Part shown: positions 55,801 through 63,724 of the stretch, piece after piece | Layout: the number at the start of each line of letters is the position of its first letter | Numbering within the stretch: the stretch's first letter is position 1 | Program-made: the position numbers and the translations under genes | Notes under the pieces: generated by a model | What the model was told of the DNA's origin: nothing | Database searches by the model: none | Seen by the model: only the letters and a program-made list of their open reading frames with translations | Origin: Pedobacter rhizosphaerae | Lineage (GTDB): Bacteria; Bacteroidota; Bacteroidia; Sphingobacteriales; Sphingobacteriaceae | Length of the DNA: 64,000 bases | NCBI RefSeq assembly: GCF_900111155.1 | Contig: NZ_FOGG01000018.1 | Location: forward strand, 49,505 to 113,504 | Reading direction: 5' to 3'

Positions 55801-55908
55801 TAATTTTGCGGCATCAGTTACCACGCCTTTAACAATTACATCCTGTGCTCTGACCTTGAAGCAGGTTGCAAACACGGCAATGCATATGAGTAAAAAAAAT
55901 CTTGTCAT
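52828..55908 (-). CDS. SusC/RagA TonB-linked transporter (PUL2, pair 3)
   Basis: 1026 aa. Signal (FATCFKVRAQ), regulatory-like domain VKGVVTDAAKLPIPGVSIAV, plug with SMADALAGVVPGIQAMQ and DVESFSLLKDASATAMYGSRGANGVILI, and a barrel ending LSLGVSVNL. The last residue is Leu rather than the more usual Phe. It is second in its operon, 21 nt after the IPT/NHL protein, followed by SusD3 and the DUF1735-like protein. Partner SusD3 is unusually long, which suggests a larger or more complex oligosaccharide than for pair 2. Confidence 0.95.
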   Translation of the reverse strand: MTRFFLLICIAVFATCFKVRAQDVIVKGVVTDAAKLPIPGVSIAVANQPGMGAITDADGKFSIKMPPYNRLVFTYVGYEKQEVLIKEQRVVNVVLKESEASVLNEVVVTATGGEKKIAITGAITTVNVDQLKSNPSTSMADALAGVVPGIQAMQTSGRPGSISEFWVRSISTFGASNAALVLIDGFERDFNEINVEDVESFSLLKDASATAMYGSRGANGVILIKTKRGKEGKVNINAKVEGFYNTLTKLPDFVDGYTYASMANEAKIVRNQEPLFSKTELEVLRLGLDPDLFPNVDWMDVILRDGAQSQRSILNLSGGGKTARYYLSGSYQNQAGMYKVDDALKSYNTNANFKRYTYRLSVDMDITKSTLLTAGVSGSLRKQNDPGVGSDAIWTALMGYNAITAPLRYSDGKIPASDDRDGNPDNDMDRFNPWVQGTMTGYNENWTNNIQTTINLNQGLDFITKGLRFVGRFGYDTYNNNWIKRYKFPELWSANRYRDTAGQLVFKRIREEQKMTQSSASDGEKREFFEWETHYNNNIGAHYFGAVVKYTQQAKIFTQNIGSDLKNGIARRNQGIAGRANYNWKARYFVDFNFGYTGSENFHKDYRFGFFPAISGAWNIGEEAIVKKMGWVNMLKVRYSYGKTGNDNLGDIRFPYLYTIEQMAGGGYNFGDYDSSNGWNGMRYTTVASPNVTWEIATKQDLGLDYSLFKDKFSGTVDYFRERREGIYMSRNFLPGYVGLENNPSANVGEVKAAGFDGNFTLKQKLFNVDFTLRGNATYSKNEIIERDEENTIYKYKLQAGHRVNQARGLVDLGLFKDYDDIRNSARQSFGEVMPGDIKYKDINGDGVIDDNDIVAIGATTRPNLTYGFGLSASWKGLDVNLHFQGVGKSTYFINGSSVYMFSLGENWGNILSDVANGSRWQLGVNEDPNAKYPRLTYGPNPNNYRASTFWLRDGSYLRLKTLDIGYSLPKTLVNKAHLNNVRFFFIGTNLFTFSNFKLWDPELGSSTGKAYPLNRTLSLGVSVNL

Positions 55909-55929
55909 TATATACTGTGTTTTTAGTAA

Positions 55930-57318
55930 TTATTCCTCTTTTGCTATTTTGCGAATAAGCCAGTTACCTGTGTCGCCGATGTAGAAACATTTCCTCGTTT
56001 CATCATAAGTAATGGCCTGTGGGTTATTAAAACGGGCTTCCGTGCGCAAATCACCATCTACGTATCCACTGGTCCCATTATTTCCCCTTCCGGCAAAGGT
56101 GCTTACCCTTCCCTGTGGTGTTAAGGTGCGGATGGCGTGATTGGCCTTATCACAGAAATAAAAATCGTATTGGTCGCCTCCTGAAGCCGCATATTCAGGG
56201 TTCTTTACAAAAACCCCTTGTACCGGGCTATTTAAGCGGGCATTCGTTCCAATGCCATCAGCATAACCAGCAGTGCCTGCAGCTCCACAAATCGTATAGG
56301 GTATTTTAAAGGTTTTGGTTGCGCGATCATAGTCTGTGCGCATGATGTAATGTTTCTCATATTCAACCAGATAGGCATAATCGCCTGATGGATGCATCAC
56401 CATATACACCGCTACAGCGCTAAAGGGATTAGAAAAGACTAGTTTATCCTCTTTAGTGTTGAAATCATACCGGCGTATATCTCCAGCTCTATACCTCGAA
56501 TAATACAATTCGCCATTCTGTGGATGAATCATCGTGCCATTTACACCACGGGCATAAACCTCGATAGCCTTCTTCTGCAAAAAATTAGACTCTCTGGTGA
56601 AGATATAATTGCCGTACTTCGTATCGCTCGAATGGTTATGAGAGAGGATCATATCCTGGTTCCCATCAATCCTCCAGTTCATGATCGATACCCTATCCAG
56701 GTCTGTTCTGAAATAACTGACGTACTTCTTTTCAAAATCGATGAGGCGGCAGCTGTTAACATCTGCTGTAAAATAGAGCTGATTCGGATTTTTAGGATCC
56801 ATAGTGAGCCAGGTGATGCCTTTAAATGCACCACAATCATTAAAAGGGCCTTCCTTTTCCTGAAAATCTGTTGCTACCTGATAATATTTACCCAAGAAGG
56901 TAGAAACCAGTAATTTACGGGTATAAGATAAATTTTCTTTCGATATTGCCTGCGCAATCTGTTGGTTGCCATCAAGAATACTGATTTTTATATCTCCGTT
57001 ATACGCTCCCTCTGGGATGATACAGTATAAACTATTGTTTTTTACACCGATGATTTTGGCCGGTTTACCGCCGATAGTGAGCTTAATTTTAGCGACATCA
57101 TTACCAAAATTCTCACCGTAAATCACCAGATTGTTCCCCACACTTCCCTGCTTGGGGTAAAAATCCGTAATCACCGTGGGCATTGAAGGATCATATCCCT
57201 CCTCCAACAACAATTCTTCTTGCTTACACTGCGATAAGGATAGCGCAATTAATGCGAACAACATCCAACGGATTCGCCAACGCATGTTTTTAACATTGTT
57301 TTTTCTTTTCATATACAC
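55930..57318 (-). CDS. IPT/TIG and NHL-repeat surface lipoprotein
   Basis: 462 aa. An N-terminal lipoprotein signal (MLFALIALSLSQC; a start 33 nt downstream at MRWRIRW is possible), an IPT/TIG Ig-like domain (about 40-125: PTVITDFYPKQGSVGNNLVIYGENFG), then an NHL-type beta-propeller (SPVQGVFVKNPEY, FYFCDKANHAIRTLTPQGRVSTFAG, YIGDTGNWLIRKI). This architecture is common in Bacteroidota PULs next to SusC and probably serves as a surface glycan-binding protein. It is first in the operon; the matching PUL2 operator is about 600 bp upstream, so the leader would be long. Confidence 0.82.
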   Translation of the reverse strand: MYMKRKNNVKNMRWRIRWMLFALIALSLSQCKQEELLLEEGYDPSMPTVITDFYPKQGSVGNNLVIYGENFGNDVAKIKLTIGGKPAKIIGVKNNSLYCIIPEGAYNGDIKISILDGNQQIAQAISKENLSYTRKLLVSTFLGKYYQVATDFQEKEGPFNDCGAFKGITWLTMDPKNPNQLYFTADVNSCRLIDFEKKYVSYFRTDLDRVSIMNWRIDGNQDMILSHNHSSDTKYGNYIFTRESNFLQKKAIEVYARGVNGTMIHPQNGELYYSRYRAGDIRRYDFNTKEDKLVFSNPFSAVAVYMVMHPSGDYAYLVEYEKHYIMRTDYDRATKTFKIPYTICGAAGTAGYADGIGTNARLNSPVQGVFVKNPEYAASGGDQYDFYFCDKANHAIRTLTPQGRVSTFAGRGNNGTSGYVDGDLRTEARFNNPQAITYDETRKCFYIGDTGNWLIRKIAKEE

Positions 57319-57911
57319 CTTGTTTTGATCCAGCTCCTATCGGGAGTAAGCAGCAGATGGTTATTCATCACTAATTGTGCTCTACCCATTATAAGGGGCT
57401 AATTGATGGATTATTAAAATTGACAGGTTCTTAAGCGACCTTAATGCTAAGCTGCACAGTATGCCGTCAGGCTCTCTGGAGCAATTCTTCCTCAGAAAAA
57501 AGGCAAAAAAATGCCCTCCGATGTTACAAATGACACACCGGTTTGTGATTCTGAAAAAAAAATACTTAGCCTTGCCGAAAATTCAGGCATATCAGTTCCT
57601 TTGAATACCTGAAGATATCCTTAGCTATTTTTGGTTAATACTAACCGATAGGGTTTGTATTAATCAATAGAATATTTAGTGGTGTTTAGTTGCTTTCTGA
57701 TAAGAAAGACTTTTCAGAACTGATAAGTATAAATGAGCATAATATAAATTTAGTTTTGATTTCCCTGAGTTAGTTTGCTTACTTAATTTGATGGCTATCA
57801 ATCGTCTGAAATAAATAGTTTTGGTCTCATAAAAAGTATTGATACTGCATATGCTTGCTATTGCCAGTTAGACAATGTTGCAGTAAGGTTTGTTATTTGG
57901 TTAATTGAAAT

Positions 57912-57968
57912 CAAAGTAAAGCAATACTGTTTTTATTATCTGTTCAATTTTTTGTCGATTTGTCTCAA
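57912..57968 (-). promoter_or_regulatory. Composite PUL2 promoter/operator, site D (IPT/NHL-SusC3 operon)
   Basis: On the plus strand: CAAAGTAA at 57912, TGTTCA at 57941, TTGTCGATTTGTCTCAA at 57952. Spacing is identical to sites B and C. Half-sites TTGAGACA and TTGAACA are 21 bp apart on the coding side. The nearest minus-strand gene starts about 590 bp away. Confidence 0.78.
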
Positions 57969-58205
57969 CTTTTTCTTTTTCAATGAAATAGATCATTTTT
58001 AGTTTTTGACGAGGAGAATTATTCATTTGTTTTATCTATCCCCTCATTTTAGCTCGCTGACATTGTATTTAAATAAAGCTATCCTTTTTTGAGGGACAGA
58101 TCTCTGATTTAAAAGCTGTACGAACGCAGAATTAAACAAAGGGAGCTGCATGCTGACCGATGAGGACATCAATGCTGTTAACTTAAGCTAAATGCTGTCA
58201 GTCAG

Positions 58206-58242
58206 AGCTTCCCGATATGAAAAATCGGGACAAGTAATCGAA
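58206..58242 (+). repeat. REP-like element, direct copy
   Basis: GCTTCCCGATATGAAAAATC and GGGACAAGTAATCGAAG; TCCCGAT (58210-58216) pairs with ATCGGGA (58224-58230). The other copy is inverse at 49604-49636. Confidence 0.65.
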
Positions 58243-58256
58243 GACCTTCTTAATAA

Positions 58257-58321
58257 GTCGAAAACTAAAATGGATTACCCTTCGACAGGCTCAGGATTGA
58301 CAATTCATTTTGGTTTTCGAC
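58257..58321. repeat. Hairpin with CCTTCGACAGGCTCAG in the loop
   Basis: GTCGAAAACTAAAATG (58257-58272) pairs with CATTTTGGTTTTCGAC (58306-58321) with one G-U. The apical part CCTTCGACAGGCTCAGGAT also occurs at 49002-49020 in the repeat-filled spacer. Confidence 0.6.
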
Positions 58322-58644
58322 TTAAGTTTATAGCATTGATATCGACACCAGCAGTCGGTGAGAATTTAAATGCTATTCAACAATAAAATTATAGACTTAA
58401 AGCCTGGAAAAACCATTTTACCGGAATACCCACCATCATCTCATATTCCCTTAAAATATTAACGATATAGCGATTTAAGGACTTCAGTGCCTAAGCAACG
58501 TCAACTTCCTTTTCAGTTACCATAAATAATAAATGTTAATTCAAAATCGCTCCCTGAAATCTAATTCCAAACTGGTTAGACCATATTTTGGAAATTGCCT
58601 ATCTCCATAAACAGGTTCAATAACAAGATAAATCCGCATTATTA

Positions 58645-59247
58645 TCATTTTCTAGGAAAAGGGATTACGGTTTTGTTCTGTTCCATAATAGCTTCCAGCT
58701 CTGCATTTGACATCCCGTTTTGGGAAAGGATCTTGGTTATAAAGCTAGTTTTTCCCATTACATATTCATCCATATTGTTTGCTGTCTTTGCCAGTGTTCT
58801 TTTCAATAAGCCATATGCATTCATCAGCAATTCATCTTTCCTGAGGGCATCACGTAAAATGAGATGATTTCTTAATGCTGTACTCCCATTTATACAGCAA
58901 TACAAATGGTGCTTTAGCCATAAGCGTTGAGACCCATCATCTGGAACAATTCTGGATGTTGGACGAAACACAAAGCGGTCTGGAATGGATACTTCTCCCT
59001 GATATTGATATCCAAGATCAACTAAAATGGGTATATTTTTTTTTAACTCAGATACCGAATCAACTACGATATCAATGTCAATTACTGGTTTCGCACAAAG
59101 ACCGGGAACAGCAGTACTGCCTATATGCTCTACCGATAAGACAAGGTTACTTAATCTGTCAACAAATATCTTCGACATTTGCTCAAATTCCAGCTTCCAA
59201 TTTGGAGAGTACTCTTCAATAACGATCGCATTCGAGAAGTGGCCCAT
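58645..59247 (-). CDS. GrpB-like (UPF0157) nucleotidyltransferase-fold protein
   Basis: 200 aa from the start at 59247 (MGHFSNAIVIEEYSPNWK); GrpB-family proteins begin near such a VEEYxPxW segment. A start at 59310 adds 21 residues of uncertain value. Motifs: VEHIGSTAVPGLCAKPVIDIDIVV, with the G-S and D-x-D of the nucleotidyltransferase fold, and LRNHLILRDALRKD. The family has no firm biochemical role. About 35 residues after the GrpB core lie at the C-terminus. The gene stands alone. Confidence 0.85.
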   Translation of the reverse strand: MGHFSNAIVIEEYSPNWKLEFEQMSKIFVDRLSNLVLSVEHIGSTAVPGLCAKPVIDIDIVVDSVSELKKNIPILVDLGYQYQGEVSIPDRFVFRPTSRIVPDDGSQRLWLKHHLYCCINGSTALRNHLILRDALRKDELLMNAYGLLKRTLAKTANNMDEYVMGKTSFITKILSQNGMSNAELEAIMEQNKTVIPFPRK

Positions 59248-59542
59248 TCCCAAAAATATAAAAATGCTCCCGAATTCCGCTTCAAACTTGTTCTTATCGA
59301 AATCTGCCACGATAACCTAGAGGTATTATCTTGAAAAATTGGATACCAGCCCATTACTTGTCTGCCTTCAATATGTTTTTGAGCCTGATCATCACCGGTA
59401 AAGTTACACCAATGATCATATGATTATCAAACAAATAAACCAAATCCGAGTATATTTTTAGCTACTCAGCATTTGGAATCTCCAATAGTGAGCAGGCCAA
59501 ACCATAAGGGTTAAGCCAAAGCTTATAGTGGGATCGACCTCA

Positions 59543-60034
59543 TCAGTCGAGAAAATCGGGAGAATAGGTTTTTTGATTGTACTTTTCATCCATCTCCTTA
59601 AGGAAAGCTTTTCTTTCAGGTGTAAGGGCTGGTGGGGGAAGCATATCTTGTGGAGTAACTGGCGTAGCTATTTCCTCGAAAAGTTTTTCAAGCCCTGCCG
59701 GCACAACCGTACAAAGCAACCTGACATTTGATGTTGAGTTATTTTTAAAGCAGTGTATGGCACCACCCAGTGGAATATTCACAAAACCGTTTTTGCTAAC
59801 AGTTTGCTTTCCACTTTCGGTTTTAAATTCCACCTCTCCTTCCAGGACATAAAACATTTCCTGGGTATCTGGATGAGCATGCGGTGGAGGACCTCCCCCA
59901 GGGGGAACAATCATCTCTATAACTGCGTAGTTACCACCTGTTTGTTCTCCAGAAATAATGACCCTGTAATTGCCTCCGGCAACCCCTAGTCTAATACCGA
60001 CTTCAGGATTAATTATGTTTATACTTAAATCCAT
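59543..60034 (-). CDS. Cupin-domain protein
   Basis: 163 aa from the start at 60034 (MDLSINIINPEVG), which lies 1 nt after the pirin stop; a start at 60088 would overlap that gene. A single cupin barrel: YAVIEMIVPPGGGPPPHAHPDTQEMFYVLEGEVEF carries the metal-binding His-x-His and Glu, and NIPLGGAIHCFKNNS the second His. About 35 Pro/Lys-rich residues follow. It is cotranscribed with pirin and the isochorismatase-like hydrolase. Cupins of this type may be quercetin dioxygenase-like or non-enzymatic. Confidence 0.87.
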   Translation of the reverse strand: MDLSINIINPEVGIRLGVAGGNYRVIISGEQTGGNYAVIEMIVPPGGGPPPHAHPDTQEMFYVLEGEVEFKTESGKQTVSKNGFVNIPLGGAIHCFKNNSTSNVRLLCTVVPAGLEKLFEEIATPVTPQDMLPPPALTPERKAFLKEMDEKYNQKTYSPDFLD

Positions 60035-60035
60035 T

Positions 60036-60770
60036 TTACATTTGATTTCCGCTATACATGCCACCTTTAAAAATTTCTCCGCTTTCATCAGTCACAAAAA
60101 GTACCAGTTCAGCATCTTCTGAAGCTTTGATCACTACTTTTTCATTCTGATATAAGAGGCTATCCTTTTTGGTTAATGCGATATTATCATTTACCACCAC
60201 TGCCCCTTGAAAAACATATAGCAGTGCAGTAAGATTTTCTTTCGATAATTCTGGCACCTGTATACTACTATTCTTTAACAATTTTACATCATAAAGCCAG
60301 GTTTGACTGCTAAACTGAAAAGTGGTTTCCGGATCTGGTGATGCCAATAATCGCCATTGATTTTCGCTGTGTATATCTTCCAGTTCCAGAAAAACAACCT
60401 CTGGTTTAAGATCTTTTTTACCTGGACGGATAAAAATCTGTAAGCCTTCTAAAGGCTCTCCCTCTCCGATTATTTTTTCTTCGTGATAGAATGATTTTCC
60501 AGCTTTCATTAACATCAGCGTTTTCTTGCCAATCATCTTCACAAAACCTTCCGAGTCACTGTGTTCTGCCTTACCCGTTCTGAAATACGAGAGTATTTCA
60601 TCATTAACATGCGGATGAATTTTAATAACTGTATTGCCGTGAATTTCCGGATGGTCTATTCTACCTATACTGCCGATCCCCGTATCCCGATCAGACACTG
60701 CTGTTCCAGGATATAATATTTTAATGGGTCCGTGCCCAAGAAACCTGGAATTACTTATTTTCTGTAACAT
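60036..60770 (-). CDS. Pirin family protein
   Basis: 244 aa bicupin. The N-terminal barrel has the pirin signature with metal ligands, GRIDHPEIHGNTVIKIHPHVNDEILSYFR followed by GKAEHSDSEG; the C-terminal barrel (about 160-240) is more diverged. Pirins act as quercetinases or redox-sensing cofactors. It sits between the isochorismatase-like gene (64 nt upstream) and the cupin gene (adjacent), as the middle of a three-gene operon driven by the tandem promoters at 61480-61692. Confidence 0.9.
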   Translation of the reverse strand: MLQKISNSRFLGHGPIKILYPGTAVSDRDTGIGSIGRIDHPEIHGNTVIKIHPHVNDEILSYFRTGKAEHSDSEGFVKMIGKKTLMLMKAGKSFYHEEKIIGEGEPLEGLQIFIRPGKKDLKPEVVFLELEDIHSENQWRLLASPDPETTFQFSSQTWLYDVKLLKNSSIQVPELSKENLTALLYVFQGAVVVNDNIALTKKDSLLYQNEKVVIKASEDAELVLFVTDESGEIFKGGMYSGNQM

Positions 60771-60834
60771 AATATCAATTTTAAAAATAGCCGGCCCAAG
60801 AGCAGGTCTGAGGCCGGCTTAACAATCCTGATTA

Positions 60835-61437
60835 CTAAGAAAACTGTCCTACTTTCGACATAACTTCTTCAAAGAGAATAGGCAATACTTTTTGACCATC
60901 TTCGGTAGCCCAGTTGTGTACCAGTTCAGATATTAATTGATTAATTGTGGTTGTTCTTACACCATGGCTTTCCCAGGTCTGCTGAGCAATATCGTCGGCA
61001 ATTTGCGATGGAGATCCTCCGGCATCTATCACCACCTGAACATCAAAACCTTCCTCCCGCATAGATATAGATGGCCAAACAATACATACATCATTCGTTA
61101 ATCCAGCCATAATCACATTTTTCTTACCGTTTGCTGCTTTCAATACGGCAGACTTGTAATTTTCATCATCCCAGGCATTGGTAATACCTGCTCTTTTAAC
61201 CCTGTTTTGAAATTCTTCAGGAAGCAAATCGGCTAAATCCTGAATCAACGGACCCTGAGCATGATCTTCCTGGCTGCTGGTTAATACAACCGGTATATCA
61301 AGAGCTTTTGCTAAACGAGCTAAAGCCCTTGTTCTGCTTACAATCATGCCGTGTGATCTGTTTGCCGCGAAATTAAGTGTTCCTGTTTGATGGTCTACCA
61401 ATAACATGATAGTGTCCTCTTTTTTAAACTGTTTCAT
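60835..61437 (-). CDS. Isochorismatase-family cysteine hydrolase
   Basis: 200 aa. The isochorismatase-like hydrolase fold: catalytic Asp in LLVDHQTGTLNF, Lys at the RVKRAGITNAWDD segment and Cys in MAGLTNDVCIVWPS; the cis-peptide region precedes the Cys. It is close to YcaC-like hydrolases of unknown substrate. It is the first gene of the operon with pirin and cupin. Two tandem promoters lie upstream, each with a Crp/Fnr-type palindrome, so it is probably activated by the Crp/Fnr protein encoded 300 bp away. Confidence 0.9.
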   Translation of the reverse strand: MKQFKKEDTIMLLVDHQTGTLNFAANRSHGMIVSRTRALARLAKALDIPVVLTSSQEDHAQGPLIQDLADLLPEEFQNRVKRAGITNAWDDENYKSAVLKAANGKKNVIMAGLTNDVCIVWPSISMREEGFDVQVVIDAGGSPSQIADDIAQQTWESHGVRTTTINQLISELVHNWATEDGQKVLPILFEEVMSKVGQFS

Positions 61438-61440
61438 GGT

Positions 61441-61650
61441 TTAAAATTTTAATTTAATAATTTTTTTCTTGATTTGATAGTCAAAATTACGTTGCATTAA
61501 AACCGCTTGACGATGACATTTGTCATTAAAGCACTGACCATCTAAATACATTACCCTTCCTATTTTGAAGGGTGTAAATAATCTTGCTGAACATTTTTTT
61601 TTGAAATGATCCATCGTTCTCGGTTTTAATACCTTCATTTGATAGATCAA
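61441..61650 (-). pseudogene. Possible remnant of a duplicated 5' gene end
   Basis: A 69-codon frame after the upstream promoter. Its internal MDHFKKK (start at 61614) resembles MKQFKKE, the beginning of the isochorismatase-like protein, and lies at a similar distance from its promoter; similarity then stops. It looks like the remains of a tandem duplication rather than a functional protein. Confidence 0.3.
61482..61526 (-). promoter_or_regulatory. Crp/Fnr-type promoter, proximal copy
   Basis: Toward the gene: palindrome ATGACAAATGTCAT (61526-61513), 23 nt, TAATTTTG (61489-61482), which fits TAnnTTTG. The palindrome centre would be near -41.5, as in class II activation. The predicted leader is about 38 nt to the isochorismatase-like ATG. 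Confidence 0.65.
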
Positions 61651-61692
61651 AGTTATACCCTGTCAGAATCCTGCGACGATGACATTTGTCAA
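61648..61692 (-). promoter_or_regulatory. Crp/Fnr-type promoter, distal copy
   Basis: TTGACAAATGTCAT (61692-61679), 23 nt, TAACTTTG (61655-61648): the same layout and spacing as the proximal copy, with CTATCAAAT after the box in both. Confidence 0.65.
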
Positions 61693-61741
61693 TAAAGAAT
61701 TAAAGTTCAAAAACTCCGCGAAAGCAGGGAAAGCAGTATAT

Positions 61742-62323
61742 CTATTTATGCACATATTTGTTGCGCACACGGCTGAGGGTTTCCTTACTAATCCCCAGAT
61801 ATGAGGCAATGGTATGTTGAGGAAATCTCTGAACAAAATCAGGGTAATTTTTAACCAATTCCTCATACCTTTCTAAGGCTGGTAAGGAAATAGAATAATT
61901 CAATCTTTTTTGGGAGGCGATAAAATTGCTCTGGTTCATTTGCCAGAACATTTCTTTGATGGCATCTATGGTGTGGATCCGTTCCAGATTTTCCAGGCTT
62001 AAAACTAAAAGTTCGGTATTTTCCCAGGCATCAATATTGTACACCGATGGTGTTTTCATCAAAAAACTTTCCCGATCTACCATCCACCAGTTTTCGATAG
62101 CCAATTGAATAATGTGTTCTGTACCGCTATCGTCAACACTATATTGCCTCATTGCCCCCTTCAATATAAAGCCAGTGTAATTGCAGATGCTACCTTGCTC
62201 CAGGAATAATTCTTTCTTTTTTAAGCCTCTGGGAAGGAATGATTTTTTAATCAATTCTTCGTCATCTGCCGAAATCGGCGACTTACTGTGTTGTTTTATA
62301 TAATTGAACAGGGATTCGTACAT
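61742..62323 (-). CDS. Crp/Fnr family transcriptional regulator
   Basis: 193 aa. Cyclic-nucleotide-binding-like barrel (about 25-130, with GFILKGAMRQYSVDDSGTEHIIQLAIENWWM), dimer helix, and a C-terminal winged HTH of the Crp type: FPQHTIASYLGISKETLSRVRNKYV. No N-terminal Cys cluster of the Fnr iron-sulfur type. It is upstream of the isochorismatase/pirin/cupin operon on the same strand, and the 304-bp gap carries two palindromes placed as class II activator sites, so it probably activates that operon. Confidence 0.92.
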   Translation of the reverse strand: MYESLFNYIKQHSKSPISADDEELIKKSFLPRGLKKKELFLEQGSICNYTGFILKGAMRQYSVDDSGTEHIIQLAIENWWMVDRESFLMKTPSVYNIDAWENTELLVLSLENLERIHTIDAIKEMFWQMNQSNFIASQKRLNYSISLPALERYEELVKNYPDFVQRFPQHTIASYLGISKETLSRVRNKYVHK

Positions 62324-62475
62324 GGCTGATAAACTTAGCTAAAAGTACAAAAATTGCAAAAAAATAACCTATTTTAGGAGATAACCCAAAGATCAAATCC
62401 AATTTATTTACAGGCAATAGATTATTAACTTTCTGTGGTCAATTGGAGCGCAACAAAAAGCAAGCCTTCCTTTGT

Positions 62476-63668
62476 TCAATCCTTAGTACGGAGCCATTCC
62501 CACCTTATAGCCCAATCTGCAAGAAATGCTTCCCTGTATCTGGCGATGGTTTTCGCACCCTGCTGTTTGTTTAGAAATAACTCTGGCTCCTTACGATCAC
62601 TATACCAATTTCTCCCCAGGATATAATCTTGTTTTGCAGGCTTCCCTGGCCAGGGAACGTTACTTACCAACTGTCCCGTTTTATCATTCAGCTCCGGGTA
62701 CTTACTCGTTATTACATAGGATAAAGTTTCGGGAGCTTTAGAGGTATATCTTATTCCATATTTCCCGCTTCCCAGATAGTAACCAGGAAATTCCTGTCCT
62801 GCAATTTTCATGGTAAAACAGACAATTGTATCTGCCAGGTTTCTTTCCATACCTTTGAAATGCCACTCTACTACGCCATAGGCAGGAACAGTATCAGCAA
62901 GCGTAGTATGTCGATAGAATATATGCCTGGAACTGCGATTAATAGGCGTAAAACTCCCTCCCCAGCATTCGCCCTCTAGCTGTTCGGGATTACCATGCAT
63001 CAGGTAGGCCAGCGAAGGGGTATCTCCCATTTTTGGTCGGCCACCATAATAATTGATAAAGGCTTTTCCCATTTCACCATTTCCTTTAATATTATTTTCG
63101 AAAAAGGTATGCGAGCGGAAGTTCTCAGCGGCTTCTGCATCAATAATCAGCCCCCTGTAGGCTGCATTAGCCTCTATCATCCAAAGATGAGGGAAGTGCT
63201 GTGCAATATAAGCGTAGGCATTTACACTCCATTTTTTATTAGGTCCACCAATCCAATAAACCCTAATGTTGTTTTGTATTTGCGGTGCATCATGAAGCGC
63301 CTGGGCCAAATCTTCCAAACCACCCCATACCAATACCCACAGCGGCCGCCTATCTTTCTTCTTTGCACATTCAATAATCCATTTTGAGCCCTCTGTGGGC
63401 TTATCATAGCCTTTAAATGATGCAATAGGAATAGCACCTTGTTTGCAAACGCTACGCAAGTAGGCTGGGTCAGGGTATCCGGAAATGTTGGTGAAGAGAC
63501 CAATCCCTCAATCTGGAACCTGTCAGCATACATTAACAGGTGTATAGCCGACTGAAAATCGTCATCATCAGTTCCACCTATATCACTGCTAACCAAAATA
63601 CGAGGCTTAGTTTGCGCTGTAGCCATGTAGGGTGCTGCCAATAAAGAACATAGGCTCAGTAAATTCAT
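62476..63668 (-). pseudogene. DUF1593 (nucleoside-hydrolase-like) protein, disrupted
   Basis: Two frames make one gene. The 5' frame has [12 protein letters not shown] (signal), then [38 protein letters not shown], the Asp-rich N-terminus of DUF1593. The 3' frame continues [66 protein letters not shown] and runs to 62476. The frame changes near 63490. Family proteins normally have about 25-30 residues between GLVSSP and GYP that are missing here, so a small out-of-frame deletion is likely. The in-frame codons before the first Met (FNWIL) look like the rest of a signal peptide, so the start may be lost too. Confidence 0.75.
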
Positions 63669-63724
63669 TAAGATCCAATTGAAATGAAAATAGGGATCAA
63701 GCGGAAAAGTTGGGGGAACATCTT

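Larger units (their letters stand above)
57319..58644. other. 1.3-kb spacer with operator D and hairpin repeats
   Basis: Upstream of the IPT/NHL operon and downstream of the GrpB-like gene. Holds composite site D (57912-57968) and, further right, a REP-like copy (58206-58242) and a hairpin (58257-58321). A short frame at 58192-58386 is made of these repeats and is not called. The stretch 57340-57900 would be the transcript leader; no riboswitch was recognised in it. Confidence 0.65.
61438..61741. other. Control region with duplicated promoter module
   Basis: 304 bp containing two copies of a promoter/operator module about 166 bp apart, a stem-loop ACCCTTC/GAAGGGT (61553-61573) between them, and a short truncated frame, listed separately. 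Confidence 0.6.

Noticed and set aside
58192..58386. 64-codon frame on plus
   Set aside because: Built from the REP-like element and the adjacent hairpin; no protein features.
61663..61866. 67-codon frame on minus
   Set aside because: It is a shadow of the Crp/Fnr gene end and runs through the promoter region.
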